A stretch of 14,368 nt of DNA. It comes from an uncultured Clostridium sp. (GTDB lineage: Bacteria; Bacillota; Clostridia; TANB77; CAG-508). The notes under the pieces are model-generated. The model saw only the letters and a list, made by a program, of their open reading frames with translations. It was not told the origin of the DNA and ran no database searches. A program made the translations under genes and the position numbers. This document shows, in pieces, positions 6,893 to 14,112 of the stretch (positions within the stretch are counted from its first letter, which is position 1; each line of letters starts with the position of its first letter). The DNA is taken from assembly GCA_946497585.1 (NCBI GenBank), contig CAMMLF010000028.1, positions 1-14,368 of the forward strand, written 5' to 3'.

Positions 6893-7849
6893 CTATATAT
6901 TACTATAAAAATTATTCAAATCAGTATACTGTCTTTGTGAAAAATTAGCTTTGGTTTCTTTCGTTTCCTTTTTTTGCACTGGTTTACCTTTTTGATTTTC
7001 TAAATGTTTGTTAACATCTTCAGGAGTTTTTAAACCTCTTTCATGCCAATCACTTATCATTTTATCTATATATTCAAAATTATAGCTTGATTTACCAGCC
7101 ATTTTCTTTAAAGCAATATCTATAATATCTAAACCATATCCATAAGTAATATTCCATTTTTCAACATAAGCTTCTTCGTATATAGTAAGATTTCTATTAA
7201 GTCTAAGTTTTTTACGAATACTATTTTCAAGTGTTTTAACTTTTTGCTCTTTTTCAAAATATGAATCCAAATCAGCAAAAGTCTTTATTTTATTTTTATT
7301 CCAAGCTTCTGCAACTGTAGCAACATAGCTTCTATGTAAAGCAGATTTATTAAAGCAGTATCTAAATAAAGCTATCATAACTTCTTCATCAAAGGCGTAT
7401 TTTTTAAACCATAAATCAATATCTCCATACCAAGAAGGAGACATTACGCCTTGGAAAAATTCATTGTTAATAGTATCAATTGCTTTAACTCTATATTTAT
7501 TTTCAGCTACTTTAGCTAAGTCATTTGAAGACATAGTAATTTTAGGTTTATATAATTTGTTTAATTCTATTTCTTGCAAATTAGCTACAATAAATCCTTG
7601 ATTTTTACGAATAAGTAAACCTTCATCCTCCCAATACTTTACAGCATCCTGTATTGTTTTTAGTGGTAATTCTAGTTTTTTAGATAAATCATTTATTTTA
7701 ACTTCTTTATTATATTTTGATAAAAAATATAAATACAAATAAACCTTTACAAAATCTCCGCCTGCCTGAGATAAATACTCAGTAAAAAAAACATCGGGAA
7801 TTGAAGTGGTTGAAAAAATAAGTGAAGAATCATTTTGCTCTAACTTCAT
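6893..7849 (-). CDS. DnaD-domain replication/primosome protein
   Basis: 318 aa. The N-terminal part (LSKKLELPLKTIQDAVKYWEDEGLL) is a winged-helix region of the DnaD/DnaB(Bsu) N-terminal type. The C-terminal part ending in FEYIDKMISDWHERGLKTPEDV carries the YxxxIxxxW signature of the DnaD C-terminal domain. The tail after it is Lys-rich and disordered. DnaD proteins act in replication initiation and restart and help load helicase with a DnaC/DnaI-type ATPase, whose (broken) gene follows 81 nt downstream. I place the start at ATG 7849 because AGGAGG lies at 7855-7860; the ATG 15 bases further upstream would put that ribosome site inside the coding region. It has its own promoter. DnaD/DnaC-like pairs occur both on Clostridia chromosomes and in phages and ICEs. 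Confidence 0.88.
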   Translation of the reverse strand: MKLEQNDSSLIFSTTSIPDVFFTEYLSQAGGDFVKVYLYLYFLSKYNKEVKINDLSKKLELPLKTIQDAVKYWEDEGLLIRKNQGFIVANLQEIELNKLYKPKITMSSNDLAKVAENKYRVKAIDTINNEFFQGVMSPSWYGDIDLWFKKYAFDEEVMIALFRYCFNKSALHRSYVATVAEAWNKNKIKTFADLDSYFEKEQKVKTLENSIRKKLRLNRNLTIYEEAYVEKWNITYGYGLDIIDIALKKMAGKSSYNFEYIDKMISDWHERGLKTPEDVNKHLENQKGKPVQKKETKETKANFSQRQYTDLNNFYSNI

Positions 7850-7888
7850 ATTTACCTCCTGCAATTTGCTTAAACTTTACTATGTCGA

Positions 7889-7917
7889 ATTATATCATTT
7901 TTTGTAACTGTTTACAA
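7889..7917 (-). promoter_or_regulatory. Promoter of the dnaD / dnaC-like operon
   Basis: On the - strand: TTGTAA (-35, 7912-7917), 17 bp, TATAAT (-10, 7889-7894). It lies between the last T4SS-like gene and dnaD, so dnaD can be transcribed independently, although no terminator separates the two groups. Confidence 0.82.
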
Positions 7918-7920
7918 CAA

Positions 7921-8199
7921 TTATTTATACAAATATATCTTCGGCCTAAAAAAATATTTTAGCATATACCAAAAGAAGTATAATATATTTTCATGGTTAA
8001 AATCTATAACACTAAGTAAAAATACAGGCAAGTATAAAAATATAATTATAACTATTTTGGCTGTAAGATTAGGTACAAGTAAATTACAAAAGAACCATAT
8101 TATAAAAAAGTAAATTACATTAAATATGGCGGTAGGGTAATCAATTATACCAAGTAGTTTATTTTTAAAATTAAAATTTTGTGGAAAAATGAATTTCAT
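7921..8199 (-). CDS. PrgI-like small membrane protein of a T4SS-like operon
   Basis: 92 aa with an N-terminal polar strand (MKFIFPQNFNFKNKLLG), two hydrophobic spans at about 22-44 and 48-63, and a short C-terminal part (ILYFFWYMLKYFFRPKIYLYK). Gram-positive PrgI-family proteins are 80-130 aa with this two-span layout, and they sit directly upstream of a VirB4 ATPase in conjugation operons. Here the identity rests on size, topology and position after a VirB6-like gene, and no VirB4 follows. The ribosome site AAAGGAA precedes the ATG. The encoded protein is very aromatic and basic at its C-terminus. Confidence 0.6.
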   Translation of the reverse strand: MKFIFPQNFNFKNKLLGIIDYPTAIFNVIYFFIIWFFCNLLVPNLTAKIVIIIFLYLPVFLLSVIDFNHENILYFFWYMLKYFFRPKIYLYK

Positions 8200-8258
8200 T
8201 TGGTGTTCCTTTCAAAAAATAGAGATCTAATTGAAAAAGACAATTATTTTTTAATTTA

Positions 8259-9122
8259 TTAAGTTTTAAACGAAGCCATGATAGACGAGATATTACTTGA
8301 AACATCAACGCTAACCCCGCCCAAAATTTCTCTCATAAAAGTATTTGCTCTCATTAAAGCATAAATAGCACCAATTAAAAGCAATTTGTTTGATGAGTCT
8401 AAAGCAAGCATAACAATTAATATTAATGCAACAAAAGATTGGAGCAGTAGAAGGGAGAAAAAGGCTCTAGCCCAAGCTTTGAATATCCAGTAGCTTGATG
8501 TATTTATTAAAGAAAGTATTGCTAGTGGTGCAGTTAATACAAAAACCTGTATTATAATATATCTAAGGGAGTAGGAAAATAATATATTCAGTAGTCCTAC
8601 AGATATAAATCCTTTTATAATGCCATCAAATGAAAATAAATCAAAGCTAATTTCTCCAACTGATATAACTGAGTTTAAACTTTGTATTAAACTTGAAAAA
8701 GTAATATCTTTGCCAACAACACTTTCGCCAATATCTTGTATACTACCAGAAATTAAATAATTAATGTTAAGCACTTGCTCACATAAAAAGTAAGAACAAT
8801 TAACAAATATTCCTACAATAACCATTTTGAAAACGAATTGAGTAGGCTTTTCCACATTATTTCCAGTAAATGTGGAATATGAATATCTTATTGCATAATA
8901 AATAATAATGCTTAGTAGTAAAGCATCTGTTAAATACAAAATACCATTTTTTCCATCGCTACCTAGTAGTTTTTCAAAAAATGAGTTGTTTATTATATTA
9001 CTATCAACAAAAGTAAATGTATCTAAATATGAATAAACATTATTATCTATGGAAGAAAATAGGTTGCTAAATATGGAGTTTATTGTTTCTATAATAATGT
9101 TTACAATTTCTGATTGTTCCAA
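8259..9122 (-). CDS. VirB6/TrbL-like polytopic membrane protein
   Basis: 287 aa. It starts at TTG 9122 (AAAGGAA about 9 nt upstream); no closer ATG exists. After an N-terminal hydrophilic region of about 60 residues there are roughly six hydrophobic spans: near 63-80, 100-118, 165-185, 188-212, 220-245 and 247-262. The fifth carries a WIFKAWARAFFSLLLLQSF segment like the Trp/Arg-rich loop common in VirB6/TrbL proteins. VirB6 forms the inner-membrane platform of type IV secretion. The position between a pilin-like gene and a PrgI-like gene is the usual Gram-positive conjugation order. The family call is by topology and context, not by strong motif. Confidence 0.68.
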   Translation of the reverse strand: MEQSEIVNIIIETINSIFSNLFSSIDNNVYSYLDTFTFVDSNIINNSFFEKLLGSDGKNGILYLTDALLLSIIIYYAIRYSYSTFTGNNVEKPTQFVFKMVIVGIFVNCSYFLCEQVLNINYLISGSIQDIGESVVGKDITFSSLIQSLNSVISVGEISFDLFSFDGIIKGFISVGLLNILFSYSLRYIIIQVFVLTAPLAILSLINTSSYWIFKAWARAFFSLLLLQSFVALILIVMLALDSSNKLLLIGAIYALMRANTFMREILGGVSVDVSSNISSIMASFKT

Positions 9123-9159
9123 TGTAAAATTCCTTTCTTACTAAATATTAGATTTGATT

Positions 9160-9201
9160 TAAATCCCAATATATGTTCTGAAAAATGTATATTGGGATTT
9201 A
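9160..9201 (-). other. 14-bp stem-loop between the pilin and VirB6-like genes
   Basis: TAAATCCCAATATA (9160-9173) is perfectly complementary to TATATTGGGATTTA (9188-9201), with a 14-nt loop. In the direction of transcription (- strand) it follows the pilin gene and is not trailed by T's. It is therefore more likely an mRNA-stabilising or processing hairpin, or a partial terminator, that raises pilin output relative to later genes. Confidence 0.7.
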
Positions 9202-9226
9202 TTGGTTAAATAGTGAAATAAATAAT

Positions 9227-9562
9227 TTATCCAATTAAAGACTCAATTGCAGATAAAACAAGATTAATTGCTAAAACAAAACCATAAGCAAATAAAGAAC
9301 CTCGAATAACTTTTTTAGCAGTTCTCATTTTTTCTTCATCACCAAAACTAAATTTTTTCATAAATAGACCAACTCCTACAGCGACAGCAGCGGCTGGCGT
9401 TGCAAGTTTAAGTATCCAATCTTCAATATCTTCAAATGCATCAGTTAAAGTTTTAACAAGCTTTGGGGTTGCAGCATATGTATTTGAAGAGATGCATATA
9501 AATAAAAATGCTAAAACTAAGCAAAATAATATAAAAAATAATTTCTTTTTAAATTTCTTCAT
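9227..9562 (-). CDS. VirB2/TrbC-like pilin subunit
   Basis: 111 aa. The N-terminus is basic and followed by a long hydrophobic span ending in SSNTYA before ATPK, a good signal-peptidase site at about residue 31. The mature part of about 80 residues has two hydrophobic stretches (LATPAAAVAVGVGLFM, then GSLFAYGFVLAINLVLSAIESLIG) separated by a short polar loop (KKFSFGDEEKMRTAKKVIR). This is the topology of VirB2/TrbC cyclic or linear pilins and of Maff2-type proteins found in Clostridia conjugative elements. The start has AAAGGATG upstream. Location between the coupling ATPase and the VirB6-like gene supports the call, and the hairpin that follows would favour high expression. Confidence 0.75.
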   Translation of the reverse strand: MKKFKKKLFFILFCLVLAFLFICISSNTYAATPKLVKTLTDAFEDIEDWILKLATPAAAVAVGVGLFMKKFSFGDEEKMRTAKKVIRGSLFAYGFVLAINLVLSAIESLIG

Positions 9563-9666
9563 AAAAACACATCCTTTCTTTATTAAATGATTAATAATTT
9601 ATTAAAGCCTAGTAAGTCCTTTTTGCTAAATAAAATTTAACTTTTGTAAAAATAATTCTAATAATA

Positions 9667-11349
9667 TCAATTACTTTTAAAGTAGGGTATCATATTAACT
9701 TTTTGGGGTTTTATAATTTTATTACCATTAGATAAAAACGCCAAACTAGTAAAAGTCTCTAATTCTTGGGTAAAAAAATTATAGTCATAAGAATAATCAA
9801 ACTGAAAGTAAGTATTAATACTTTCAGATAAATTAGAATCAATTGAAGAAAAGCGCTTAATTAAATAATTATAGTTACTTTCTTTGGAATTTTCAGAAAT
9901 AGTCCTAGAAGATTTTTCTTTATCCTCTTTACCAATTTGCTTTTGGGCATCTTCAATTGTAAAAATATCATCTGTTCTAAACCAGAGCTTATTAACCAAA
10001 TTTTGAACAATTACTTTTACAGAATATTGATTGTTTAAAGTGTGAAGCAAAGAAGTGTAGCTTTGAGTGGCTACAATATTAATACATTTTGCTTCTCTAC
10101 TTTGGGCAAAAAATTCTGCATCTGAACTTGTTACATACTCTTGGTACTCATCAGAAATAAAGACCATAGGCCTTTTAACATATGTTGAAAGCTGTGTAAT
10201 AACATCTGTTTGAAAATCAAGCTTTAAATATGCTGCAATTATTTTAGATAAATTTTTATACTTACCAATATTTAAGTTTAATACAACAATTTTACCATTT
10301 TCGATTGTATCCTCAAAACCGTAGAAATTCTCCTTTTGTTTTGTCGGACAAAAGGTTTTTAAAACTTCATAATCAGAAACAAAACAATTAGTAATTCTAG
10401 TGATTTCAGACTTTAATATATTAAAAGTTCTGTCATCTAAACTGTAAAAATCCTTTTCAATAAATCTTATACAAGAAAGCAAGTCATAAATATCAGAATC
10501 GCTTAAAACACCGGATAAAAATACTCTTCGAACTTCGTGAAGCTTTTCTAAGTAATATTTTTTATCTGTTATTAGTTTATGTAGTTCTTCAAAAGTAACA
10601 TATCCATTATTATACATCCTACAAAAAGTAATAAAATTTTCAATTACTTGCTCAGATTTATCAAGCCAGTATGACTCTGAATTATTTGGTGAAAACAAAA
10701 GTAAAATAGTTTTAATCCTATTTGCCAAAATTGAAGCCTTTAGATTAGGCTTGTCCAAAGGATTATAAGTATATTTTCCACTTAATTCTATAACTATAAC
10801 ATCATTTTGTCTGTGGTATTCTTCAGCAAATTCTCGCACTTTTGAATAATAATTACCTTTAACATCGAGTATAAGAAAACCTAGCTTTTCTATGGGGTTA
10901 TCACATTTATATTTAATTAGTTGCTTAGTAAAAGGGTACATTGCTGAGGCTGTTTTACCAGTACCAATTCCTCCAGTAATAAGCATATTTTGGTATAAAC
11001 TTTTTTCAGGTATGTAAATTGGTTTGTTTTCCTGAGAGTTTCCAATAAGGAGATTAAGCTCATTGTGATTTATAGATTTTTCTTGTGTGTGATGAGTATG
11101 GATAAAAATATTTGATAAAAATTTTGAATAAATAATATTAGAAATAATTATGGAATCAAATAGTAAAGTAACAATATAAAGTATTTTAAAATTATGCCAT
11201 AATGAAGGGTCTTCTAATATAAAATCAAATATTTTTAAATTGCTAACTAGTGAATTAGCAGAGGTAAATAATATTGGTTTGAACAATATTAGTGAAAAAA
11301 CTAAAGTAAAAAATGTGAATAATGCACAAATAATAAATCTAATAATCAT
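9667..11349 (-). CDS. VirD4/TraG-type coupling ATPase
   Basis: About 560 aa. Two N-terminal hydrophobic spans (residues about 3-27 and 52-78) anchor it. The cytoplasmic part has Walker A GGIGTGKT (about 127-134), Walker B MVFISDEYQEY (about 396-406) and the sensor-like VATQS (about 427-431), all preserved. This is the FtsK/HerA-class coupling protein that brings substrate DNA or protein to a type IV secretion channel. The all-alpha domain typical of VirD4 would be the region around residues 230-330. The start is ambiguous: GTG at 11352 or ATG at 11349, both crowded against AAGAGG, so translation is probably coupled to the 50-aa frame that overlaps it by 11 nt. No relaxase is present nearby. 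A protein-secreting or orphan coupling role is possible. Confidence 0.85.
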   Translation of the reverse strand: MIIRFIICALFTFFTLVFSLILFKPILFTSANSLVSNLKIFDFILEDPSLWHNFKILYIVTLLFDSIIISNIIYSKFLSNIFIHTHHTQEKSINHNELNLLIGNSQENKPIYIPEKSLYQNMLITGGIGTGKTASAMYPFTKQLIKYKCDNPIEKLGFLILDVKGNYYSKVREFAEEYHRQNDVIVIELSGKYTYNPLDKPNLKASILANRIKTILLLFSPNNSESYWLDKSEQVIENFITFCRMYNNGYVTFEELHKLITDKKYYLEKLHEVRRVFLSGVLSDSDIYDLLSCIRFIEKDFYSLDDRTFNILKSEITRITNCFVSDYEVLKTFCPTKQKENFYGFEDTIENGKIVVLNLNIGKYKNLSKIIAAYLKLDFQTDVITQLSTYVKRPMVFISDEYQEYVTSSDAEFFAQSREAKCINIVATQSYTSLLHTLNNQYSVKVIVQNLVNKLWFRTDDIFTIEDAQKQIGKEDKEKSSRTISENSKESNYNYLIKRFSSIDSNLSESINTYFQFDYSYDYNFFTQELETFTSLAFLSNGNKIIKPQKVNMIPYFKSN

Positions 11350-11491
11350 CACCTCTTTTTAATTTAATTTGTAGTTTTGAGCCTTGAGCTGAGTGAGTAA
11401 ATTTGAATTGGAAAAAAGTATAAATAATGTAAATTGCTATAAATAAATTTAAAATAGAAAAAATAAAAAATAAATCTACTAAAGTAATCAT
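11339..11491 (-). CDS. 50-aa membrane peptide leading the T4SS-like operon
   Basis: The reading frame starts at ATG 11491 behind an excellent GGGAGGAG site (11498-11505, 6-nt spacer) and ends in TAG at 11339-11341, overlapping the coupling-ATPase start. Residues 1-27 are hydrophobic (MITLVDLFFIFSILNLFIAI and on), forming one membrane span. The remaining 23 are polar and basic (FKFTHSAQGSKLQIKLKRGDDY). I know no family. Its place as first gene, its promoter and the overlap with the coupling ATPase make it a likely real gene, and one that a 60-aa cut-off would miss. Confidence 0.7.
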   Translation of the reverse strand: MITLVDLFFIFSILNLFIAIYIIYTFFQFKFTHSAQGSKLQIKLKRGDDY

Positions 11492-11516
11492 AAAGCACTC
11501 CTCCCAACTGTTGGAA

Positions 11517-11545
11517 ATTATATAACAAAATTTTCACTTTGTCTA
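11517..11545 (-). promoter_or_regulatory. Promoter of the T4SS-like operon
   Basis: On the - strand: TAGACA (-35, 11540-11545), 17 bp, TATAAT (-10, 11517-11522), placed before the 50-aa leader gene. It runs divergently from the DUF1858 gene, whose own promoter is not clear but must overlap this region. Confidence 0.75.
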
Positions 11546-11592
11546 TACTTTTTCGAAAAAATGTGATAAAATATACGAGAAAGGAGAAAATT

Positions 11593-11790
11593 ATGAAGTT
11601 TAGTAAAGATACAAAAATAGGTGAAATAATTGAAAAAGCACCAGAAAAGGTTGATTTATTATTACAAGTAGGAATGCATTGCATTGGTTGTCCAGCATCA
11701 CAAGGAGAAACTTTAGAAGAAGCTTGTATGATACATGGAATTGATGTAAATGACGTTGTTGACGAATTAAACGAAGAAGATGAAGAATAG
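11593..11790 (+). CDS. DUF1858-domain protein with CxxC motif
   Basis: 65 aa. The start is ATG 11593 behind AAAGGAG; a longer frame exists but lacks a ribosome site. The sequence (TKIGEIIEKAPEKVDLLLQ, then GMHCIGCPASQGETLEEAC) is the DUF1858 signature: a short helical domain with a CxxC pair and a third Cys in the following helix. These small proteins are widespread in anaerobes and are often annotated near hybrid-cluster or thiol-related proteins; the biochemical role is unknown. The very acidic C-terminus (ELNEEDEE) is typical. It is the first gene of a short + strand run, 68 nt before the HD protein. Confidence 0.85.
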   Translation: MKFSKDTKIGEIIEKAPEKVDLLLQVGMHCIGCPASQGETLEEACMIHGIDVNDVVDELNEEDEE

Positions 11791-11798
11791 AATATTAA

Positions 11799-11821
11799 AA
11801 AAGGTTTATGGGTAACCTTTT
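11799..11821 (+). other. Short stem-loop after the DUF1858 gene
   Basis: AAAAGGTT (11799-11806) pairs with AACCTTTT (11814-11821) with a 7-nt loop. It has only the stem's own T's on the 3' side, so it is at best a weak terminator allowing partial readthrough into the next gene. Confidence 0.5.
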
Positions 11822-11858
11822 AAAAGCCTAAATATTTTTAGTTATACGAGGAGCACTT

Positions 11859-12395
11859 ATGGAAAGATTAGATTATTCTATTTTATTTGCTACAAAAGCT
11901 CACGACCTCCAAAGAAGAAAGACAGATAACGTACTAATGATATTTCACCCATTTACAGTAGGAATGATGTTAAAAGATTCTAATATGAGTGAAGATTGTG
12001 TAATAGCAGGAATACTTCATGATGTAGTTGAAGATACAAAATACATATTAAATGACATAAAAAAAGAATTTGGAGATAATGTAGCTAAAATAGTTGAAGA
12101 AGTAACAGAAGATAAGTCTCTTCCTTGGGAAGAAAGGAAAAGACAGGCTATAGATAAAATAAAAACGGCTAGTTTTGAAGGAAAAATGGTAGAATGTGCA
12201 GATAAAATAAACAATTTGGAAACATTGTACGATTTAATTTTAGAAAAAGGTGATGAAGTTTGGAAAAGCTTTAATAGACCATATGAAAAGCAAAAATGGT
12301 ACTATACAGAAATGTATAATGCAGTGATTGTGAACTCTAAAGATAACAAATTATATGAGAGATATAAAGTAATATTAGATAAACTTTTTAAATAA
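11859..12395 (+). CDS. HD-domain phosphohydrolase, small (p)ppGpp hydrolase-like
   Basis: 178 aa made of one HD domain. The metal ligands of the RelA/SpoT hydrolase pattern are present: H30 (HP), H54-D55 followed by VVED (HDVVED), and D115 in ECADKINNL. Between them is the KxFGDNVAKIVEEVTED segment, which corresponds to the FG-x-x-V-x-x-LV-x-x-VT part of Rel hydrolases. The AH-x-x-QRRK start of the domain also fits. Stand-alone proteins of this type hydrolyse (p)ppGpp or related nucleotides (small alarmone hydrolases); the substrate cannot be proved here. A ribosome site GAGGAG lies 5 nt before the ATG. The next gene begins 11 nt after the stop, so the two are probably co-transcribed. Confidence 0.85.
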   Translation: MERLDYSILFATKAHDLQRRKTDNVLMIFHPFTVGMMLKDSNMSEDCVIAGILHDVVEDTKYILNDIKKEFGDNVAKIVEEVTEDKSLPWEERKRQAIDKIKTASFEGKMVECADKINNLETLYDLILEKGDEVWKSFNRPYEKQKWYYTEMYNAVIVNSKDNKLYERYKVILDKLFK

Positions 12396-12406
12396 GGAGT
12401 AAAACA

Positions 12407-13147
12407 ATGGCTATTAATGGAGAAGACAAATTAAAAAAATTAGAAGAAATAGATAGAACTTTAGAGGAAATAAAAGGAGAAGTAACTGGAAGTGATAAGC
12501 CTTTATTTATTGAATTAATAGGAACGCCCAAAAGTGGAAAGACAACTTTAAAAAATGCGATCCAAAATGCTTTTGATAAAAAAGGAATACCAGTTATAAC
12601 TAGAAGAGAAACAGCAGAATATAATCCTATACCAAAATCTTCTGAACATTATAATTTTTGGATGATATTAGAATAAATGAAAAATATTAGCGAAGATTTT
12701 GCAAATGCAAAAGGAAAAGTAGTTATTTATGATAGAGGGCTTATAGATAGAATACCTTGGATGAAAAGTGATATTAGTCAAGGAAAGATGTCACAAGAAG
12801 ATTATGGAAGAATAATAGAAATGTATCAATCTAATTATTTAAAAGGTTATAAACCAATAACACAAGTATTTTTTACATCACCACAACTAAGCATATTAAG
12901 AAAGGGATCAGAGGGAAGGTTTGTTAATAATAGAACTCTTACTACATATAATTCTATTTTAAATCAAGAACTTGATACAGTTAGAAATATGTCATCAAGA
13001 ACAAATATTACAGTTACTGACCAATATCAAGGTAGAATAAAAGATTTTCTAATCGATCAAATGGCAGAGATATCGAGAGATTTAAAAGGAGAAATTGACA
13101 AAAAAGTAAGAGTAAAAACAGCAGATATAGACGAGCCTAATTTATAG
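12407..13147 (+). pseudogene. P-loop nucleoside/nucleotide kinase-like protein with in-frame TAA
   Basis: One continuous frame of 246 codons is cut once, by TAA at 12674-12676 (codon 90). The first part has a Walker A GTPKSGKTT (residues 39-47). The second has VVIYDRGLIDR (about 105-115), the DR-containing strand typical of thymidylate and deoxynucleoside kinases, and an Arg-rich lid-like part (SEGRFVNNR). Separately the halves make no functional kinase: the first has the nucleotide site, the second the base and acceptor parts. An ATG follows the stop immediately (12677), allowing reinitiation, but it lacks an independent ribosome site. TAA probably replaced a Tyr codon. It sits 11 nt after the HD protein gene, with TAAGGAG at the start. 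It is either a recent nonsense mutation, a sequence error, or a split gene. Confidence 0.8.
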
Positions 13148-13153
13148 TAAAAT

Positions 13154-13181
13154 AAAGACGTCATAATCAAGACGTCTTTTT
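13154..13181 (+). terminator. Rho-independent terminator after the kinase-like gene
   Basis: AAAGACGTC (13154-13162) pairs with GACGTCTTT (13171-13179), loop ATAATCAA, then T's to 13181. It lies 7 nt after the last stop codon and faces the convergent dCMP deaminase gene; it may work partly in both directions. Confidence 0.9.
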
Positions 13182-13247
13182 GCTTAGAAAAAAACAATAA
13201 ATTTATTTAACAAATAATAAGTATGAAAAAGTGCAAAAAAGCAAAGC

Positions 13248-13739
13248 TTAATAGCTAATTTTACCATTTAACAAATCATCGTTTTCAATCCAATCAGCAA
13301 CATTTATTACTTCATAATTAGATTTATCAATTCTGACATAAACGTGCTTAATTCCAGAATTAATTATAAGTTTTCTACACATTTGACAAGGAGAAGCACC
13401 TTCCTCATAATTGCCAGTATCTTTTCTAACACCAACTAAATATAAATCACTATTTATCATATCTTTTCTTGAGGCACTTAGCATAGCATTTTGTTCAGCA
13501 TGAACACTTCTACAAGCATCATAGCCACTGTGCCTTACATCAGGAAAAATTTTTTTCTTTGTACAGTAACCTAAATCAATACAATTTTTTCTTCCTCGAG
13601 GTGCACCTGTATAACCAGTTGCGATTATTTCATCATTTTTAACTATAATTGCTCCAAAGTTTTTACGAAGACAAGTACCTCTTTCTGAAATAGTTTCTGC
13701 TATATCTAAATAGTAATTAATTTTATCAACACGTTCCAT
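13248..13739 (-). CDS. comEB: dCMP deaminase (ComEB family)
   Basis: 163 aa. It converts dCMP to dUMP, the substrate for thymidylate synthase. The zinc and catalytic motif is complete: CRSVHAEQNAM gives the zinc ligand H80 and the proton-shuttling E82, and SPCQMCRKLI gives zinc ligands C118 and C121. The TGYTGAPRGRKNC segment (about 41-53) is the substrate-binding signature of deoxycytidylate deaminases, separating it from cytidine deaminase or TadA. The N- and C-termini are near the family length. The start ATG 13739 has AAAGGAG at 13747-13753 and a consensus promoter. It stands alone on the - strand beside the tRNA operon. Confidence 0.95.
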   Translation of the reverse strand: MERVDKINYYLDIAETISERGTCLRKNFGAIIVKNDEIIATGYTGAPRGRKNCIDLGYCTKKKIFPDVRHSGYDACRSVHAEQNAMLSASRKDMINSDLYLVGVRKDTGNYEEGASPCQMCRKLIINSGIKHVYVRIDKSNYEVINVADWIENDDLLNGKISY

Positions 13740-13758
13740 AAACTTACTCCTTTAGATG

Positions 13759-13787
13759 ATTATAATATTTTGTTATGTGTATTGCAA
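13759..13787 (-). promoter_or_regulatory. Promoter of dCMP deaminase
   Basis: On the - strand: TTGCAA (13782-13787), 17 bp, TATAAT (13759-13764). The same TTGCAA-17-TATAAT layout is used by gyrA. Confidence 0.85.
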
Positions 13788-13847
13788 GTTTTTTTATATA
13801 TTACAAAAATAATGTGTAAATTTTTCGAAAAAATTTAAAAAATTCAG

Positions 13848-13876
13848 TTGACAAATGGCTATACTTGTAGTACAAT
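13848..13876 (+). promoter_or_regulatory. tRNA operon promoter
   Basis: TTGACA (13848-13853, perfect -35), 17 bp, TACAAT (13871-13876). It is the strongest -35 in the window and lies 44 nt before the first tRNA, as expected for stable-RNA genes. Confidence 0.9.
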
Positions 13877-13887
13877 AATGTATGTGT

Positions 13888-13906
13888 CAACTACGTGTAG
13901 TAGTTG
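13888..13906 (+). other. Leader hairpin of the tRNA operon
   Basis: CAACTAC (13888-13894) pairs with GTAGTTG (13900-13906), loop GTGTA, just after the expected transcription start. It may protect or help process the tRNA precursor. Confidence 0.55.
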
Positions 13907-13919
13907 CAACTAGAGTTAT

Positions 13920-13995
13920 GAGTCATTAGCTCAGTTGGTAGAGCACTTGACTTTTAATCAAGTTGTCCGGGGTTCGATTCCCCGATGGCTCACCA
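13920..13995 (+). tRNA. tRNA-Lys (UUU), CCA encoded
   Basis: Complete cloverleaf: acceptor GAGTCAT with ATGGCTC, D-arm GCTC/GAGC, anticodon stem CTTGA/TCAAG with loop CTTTTAA and anticodon TTT at 13953-13955, T-arm GGTTCGATTC, A73 then CCA at 13993-13995. Confidence 0.98.
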
Positions 13996-14001
13996 TTTTA
14001 T

Positions 14002-14025
14002 TTAGGATTTGGGTATAAATCCTAA
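14002..14025 (+). other. Spacer hairpin between tRNA-Lys and tRNA-Glu
   Basis: TTAGGATTT (14002-14010) pairs perfectly with AAATCCTAA (14017-14025), loop GGGTAT. No T-run follows, so it is a likely processing signal rather than a terminator. Confidence 0.6.
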
Positions 14026-14032
14026 TATTATT

Positions 14033-14107
14033 GGCCCCGTGGTCAAGCGGTTAAGACATCGCCCTTTCACGGCGGAGACATGGGTTCGATTCCCGTCGGG
14101 GTCACCA
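14033..14107 (+). tRNA. tRNA-Glu (UUC), CCA encoded
   Basis: Acceptor GGCCCCG with CGGGGTC, anticodon stem TCGCC/GGCGG with loop CTTTCAC (anticodon TTC at 14066-14068), T-arm GGTTCGATTC, A73 and CCA at 14105-14107. Confidence 0.97.
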
Positions 14108-14112
14108 AATAC

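Noticed and set aside
7850..7864. Upstream start of the DnaD protein at 7864
   Set aside because: The AGGAGG ribosome site would then lie inside the coding region; ATG 7849 is correctly spaced from it.
7921..11491. A complete integrative conjugative element
   Set aside because: No integrase, relaxase, VirB4, oriT-like region or flanking att repeats could be found in the window.
11364..11684. 106-aa gene on the - strand
   Set aside because: Its upstream half is antisense to the DUF1858 gene and has no ribosome site at its start. Its downstream half overlaps the better-supported 50-aa frame (11339-11491) in another frame.
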